Shown: in pieces, positions 60,758 to 64,000 of the stretch | Numbering within the stretch: position 1 is the stretch's first letter | How the letters are laid out: the number at the start of each line of letters is the position of its first letter | From: Cherax quadricarinatus | Lineage: Eukaryota; Arthropoda; Malacostraca; Decapoda; Parastacidae | Direction of reading: 5' to 3' | DNA length: 64,000 bases | NCBI RefSeq assembly: GCF_038502225.1 | Contig: NC_091326.1 | Span: 477,383-541,382 of the forward strand | Notes under the pieces: model-generated | Databases searched by the model: none | Told to the model about the DNA's origin: nothing | Seen by the model: the letters and a program-made list of their open reading frames with translations, nothing else | Translations under genes and position numbers: made by a program

Positions 60758-60967
60758 TTCAGACACAATCTTTGTCCTCAGTGAATACTTCCTTACATGT
60801 TCTACTCAAATCCTAGCAAACTTTTGTAGTTATTTTTTTCGCACTCCTACCTCTTTCTTCAGTCTTATTGATCTGTATCAGTCATTTTCGTTTTTATATT
60901 TCGGTGTAGTATTTTCGGTTCTGATTTGGTCTTTGCTGCTGTGTGGTTCTGGAACTTCCACTCTGTT

Positions 60968-61268
60968 TTCCCTGGCCTGGTGGCTAAAGCTCCCGCTTCA
61001 CACACGGAGAGCCCGGGTTCGATTCCCGGCGGGTGGAAACATTTCGACACATTTCCTTACACCTATTGTCCTGTTCACCTAGCAGCAAATAGGTACCTGG
61101 GTGTTAGTCGACTGGTGTGGGTCGCATCCTGGGGGACAAGATTAAGGACCCCAATGGAAATAAGTTAGACAGTCCTCGATGACGCACTGACTTTCTTGGG
61201 TTATCCTGGGTGGCTAACCCCCCGGGGTTAAAAATCCGAACGAAATCTTATCTTATCTTATCTTACCC
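60968..61268 (+). mobile_element. tRNA-derived SINE-I, near complete
   Basis: Head CCTGGCCTGGTGGCTAAAGC with a CTTCACACACGG anticodon-like loop and T-arm CCGGGTTCGATTCCCGG, then GGGTGTTAGTCGACTGGTGT, GGACCCCAATGGAAATAAGT, GGGGTTAAAAATCCGAACG and a tail of TCTTATCTTATCTTATC. It is not a tRNA gene: acceptor pairing is lost and the unit repeats elsewhere. Confidence 0.92.
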
Positions 61269-61431
61269 TTGCACCATGTATGTTCATCCACCAAGGAATT
61301 TCTAAGACCAACTTATCCTCCACTTGACTAGTTCGGGTAGTTACTAGTATTTTTCAGTCTATCCTGAATATTATTTTAATCGACGCATGGGGATTCTTTA
61401 AATGAAATATTTCTCACTGACGAAGACTACC

Positions 61432-61730
61432 TGGACGGTATTCCGGAGATCAACTCCCCCGCGGCCCGATCCATGACCAGACCTCCTGGTGGATCAGGGC
61501 CTGATCAACGATGTTGTTACTGCTGGCCGCTCGTAGTCCAACGTACGACCCACAGCCCGGCTGATCTGGCACTGACTTTAGGTATGTCCAGCTCCCTCTT
61601 GAAGACAACCAGGGGTCTATTGGTAATTCCCCTTATGACTGGTGGGAGGCTGTTGAACAGTCTTGGACCCCGGACACTTGGTGTTTTCTCTTAGTGTACT
61701 AATGGCGCCCCTACTTTTCACTCGAGGTAT
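61432..61730 (-). mobile_element. CR1-type LINE 3' end
   Basis: Complement of 47680-47950: GGTCCAAGACTGTTCAACAG, GGGGAATTACCAATAGACC, CCTGATCCACCAGGAGGTC. Confidence 0.85.
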
Positions 61731-61892
61731 GTTGCATCGCCTGACAAGTCTTTTGCTTTCGTACTGTGTGCATGTGTGTGCTTGCTTAAGATGTGTATGT
61801 GTAGTAGATAGTCTTTTTAGTATGATAATAAGATGTTATCTCCATTATAGAATAATAAGAAAATATTATAACCTTTATATTATAATAATAAA

Positions 61893-62033
61893 GTAAAAGG
61901 ACCCCAATGGAAATAAGTCACTCTGTCTGACTTTTTTGTGTTATCCTAGGTTCTCTACACATATGCTGCTATGTATGATAATTCTATGTAACTGTATTTG
62001 TGTATACCTGAATAAACTTACTTACTTACTTAG
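61893..62033 (+). mobile_element. SINE 3' fragment
   Basis: AAAGGACCCCAATGGAAATA, GTTATCCTAGGTTCTCTACA, GTATACCTGAATAAACTTAC and a CTTA repeat tail. Related to the complement at 40070-40205. Confidence 0.75.
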
Positions 62034-62073
62034 GCTTACAAGCACTTGTTGGGTTATAATGTGTTCATAGGAT

Positions 62074-62718
<645 letters not shown>

Positions 62719-62767
62719 ATGTACAAAACCAGCGTTGATGTCTGTTTTATTCTGGTAGATCGAATCT

Positions 62768-62925
62768 CCTCAAGGGAGGTTCCTTGGCGCTGGTGAGGGG
62801 CTCTTCATCTAGGGAATTGGATCTGTGCTCCACTTCTCTGAATTGAGCCTGAATACCTTCCATCCATCCCCACAGGCGCTGCATAATCCTACGGGTTTAG
62901 CGCTCCCCATAATAATAATAATCAT
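62768..62925 (+). mobile_element. SINE-D copy, sense orientation
   Basis: CCTCAAGGGAGGTTCCTTGG start, GGGCTCTTCATCTAGGGAAT, ATAATCCTACGGGTTTAGCG and an ATAATAATAATAAT tail. Confidence 0.9.
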
Positions 62926-62929
62926 AATG

Positions 62930-63870
62930 GTAGATCGAATATATTATTATCCTGCCTCAAGATCTGCTTTAATTTGTACGTTTAGTTAAACAATGAATTT
63001 AAGAAACTATTTTTTTTTCAAAACATTTATTGTTTATAGAGGAATTTTCGGTGTTTATTTTTTTTAATTAAGAAGGGAAGGTAGGGTATAGCAGCTGGTG
63101 AGTGACCAGTGTGGCCGCAGCCACTGTCCGAGTTTGACGAGGTTCTCGCGTCTTGGAGGCCAGCCAAGCAACATTGATTTTTAGTTGTATGTAGCAGGCA
63201 ATGTTGCAACTGAAAGCACCTTTGAAGGAAGTGACAGATGGCGAACTTTGAGGGAACGGCGCTGAACGTGTATTAGCTCAGATTGACAATCAGTATGTTG
63301 AAAAGTTAGGGAAAATCAGTAAATAAATATGCTTTAATTCATGTTGGAGGCTAGAACAGTGAACTCTACGGCTTTTATAATGCTCTATTGAACTGTTTAT
63401 CACTGACAATAAGAAATAAAATAACATCACTTCGAGTAATAATGATCAAATCCTAGTAGACAAGACTAAATTTATTTCCACAAACAAATGTTTACAAGTC
63501 ATTTTTACTGTACATCCTTTTTATTTGATGTGAAGAGACAGTAATGGAGCACCAGAAGGTGAGGAATACTGAAGTTATAAGTGTGTCACGTCTTCCTCAG
63601 TGATTCCGCTCATCGCCTCAAGTCAAAAAATGGCAAGTAGTCTTTTTTTTTTTTTTGTACAAATTTAAGTGAGACTTGTTCTTATGTAGTCAGTATATAT
63701 TTAGTGTGCTTTAAAAGTCTGGCTGTATAGCCCTTGTGGCTTAGCGCTTCTTTTTGATTATAATAATAATTTAAAAGTCTGAAGTTTTGATTGAGTTGGC
63801 AGTCTCTTTAGTTGAGAAATTATAGGATTTTTTCAGTAATTTAGCATTCCGAAGCCTATCAAAATCAAAA
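62930..63870. other. No gene recognised
   Basis: Contains a short SINE-D tail at about 63728-63770 (TTGTGGCTTAGCGCTTC..ATAATAAT). Otherwise no support for coding. Confidence 0.45.
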
Positions 63871-63879
63871 ATACTCCTC

Positions 63880-63990
63880 ACTGAAGAGGGAAACCTTACA
63901 ACGACGTTTTGGTCCTTTGTACCATTGACAAGTCACAGGTGAGGAGAGAAAAGACTGGCCCAGGACGGATCAAAACGTCGTCATTATGTT
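63880..63990. repeat. Inverted repeat, possibly Penelope-like end
   Basis: ACGACGTTTTGGTCC near 63901 and GGATCAAAACGTCGT near 63967 form an inverted pair around ACCATTGACAAGTCAC. Similar paired ends mark Penelope-like copies earlier in the window; no coding seen. Confidence 0.5.
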
Positions 63991-64000
63991 CCTTACCTAA

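Noticed and set aside
60968..61040. tRNA gene with T-arm CCGGGTTCGATTCCCGG
   Set aside because: Acceptor stem does not pair and the unit continues into a repeated SINE body with a TTATC tail; same for the heads at 58.98-59.07, 40.56-40.63 and 33.14 kb.

Overview
This window is animal nuclear DNA, most likely from an arthropod and probably a decapod crustacean (inference). The only host gene I can support is the 5' half of a Rho-associated protein kinase (ROCK/Rok) on the minus strand. I find no operons, CRISPR arrays, bacterial features or convincing novel protein system. What makes the window interesting is its very dense, nested mobile-element content.

Host gene. Ten exons run right to left: 35737-35639, 27900-27819, 25304-25180, 25072-24901, 21726-21609, 17506-17422, 17202-16919, 14280-14189, 9735-9576 and 2020-1978. 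Spliced in silico they give one uninterrupted 420-codon frame. It holds a short N-terminal region, the complete AGC-type kinase domain (glycine loop, catalytic Lys, HRD, DFG, activation-loop Thr) and the C-terminal extension with the hydrophobic motif. The coiled coil, Rho-binding, PH and C1 parts expected of ROCK must lie left of base 1. No promoter could be fixed. Everything right of 36 kb is upstream or intergenic sequence built mostly of repeats.

Mobile elements by region. (a) 0-9.4 kb (introns 9-10): Penelope-type inverted terminal structures, a LINE RT pseudogene, and a 4.3-kb nest (Tigger-like ends enclosing a LINE, which encloses a Penelope-like element, which encloses a Tigger fragment with a minisatellite). 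(b) 9.4-20 kb (introns 5-8): several copies of a LINE called here LINE-A, a SINE-like element called SINE-C with 13-bp target-site duplications, and a hAT MITE with an 8-bp duplication. (c) 20-36 kb (introns 1-5): a Penelope-like copy with a 12-bp duplication, TTAA-flanked piggyBac-type MITEs, an end-to-end 2.3-kb Tigger with a decayed transposase, and a tandem repeat next to exon 4. (d) 36-64 kb (upstream/intergenic): CR1/L2-type LINE pseudogenes, a LINE with an RNase H domain, tRNA-derived SINEs, a 1.1-kb tandem array of 17-bp units, a 1-kb array of 28-bp units, and long CA, TA and AAT microsatellites.

Most notable relationships: LINE-A, LINE-B and SINE-C share a hairpin-forming 3' tail; two LINE-A copies share the same stop codon inside the RT; the piggyBac-type MITEs carry palindromes such as GTAGATCTAC just inside their ends; and a tRNA-headed SINE resembles the 3' end of a LINE in the same window. 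Element names (LINE-A, LINE-B, SINE-C, SINE-D, SINE-I, SINE-II) are labels used only here.
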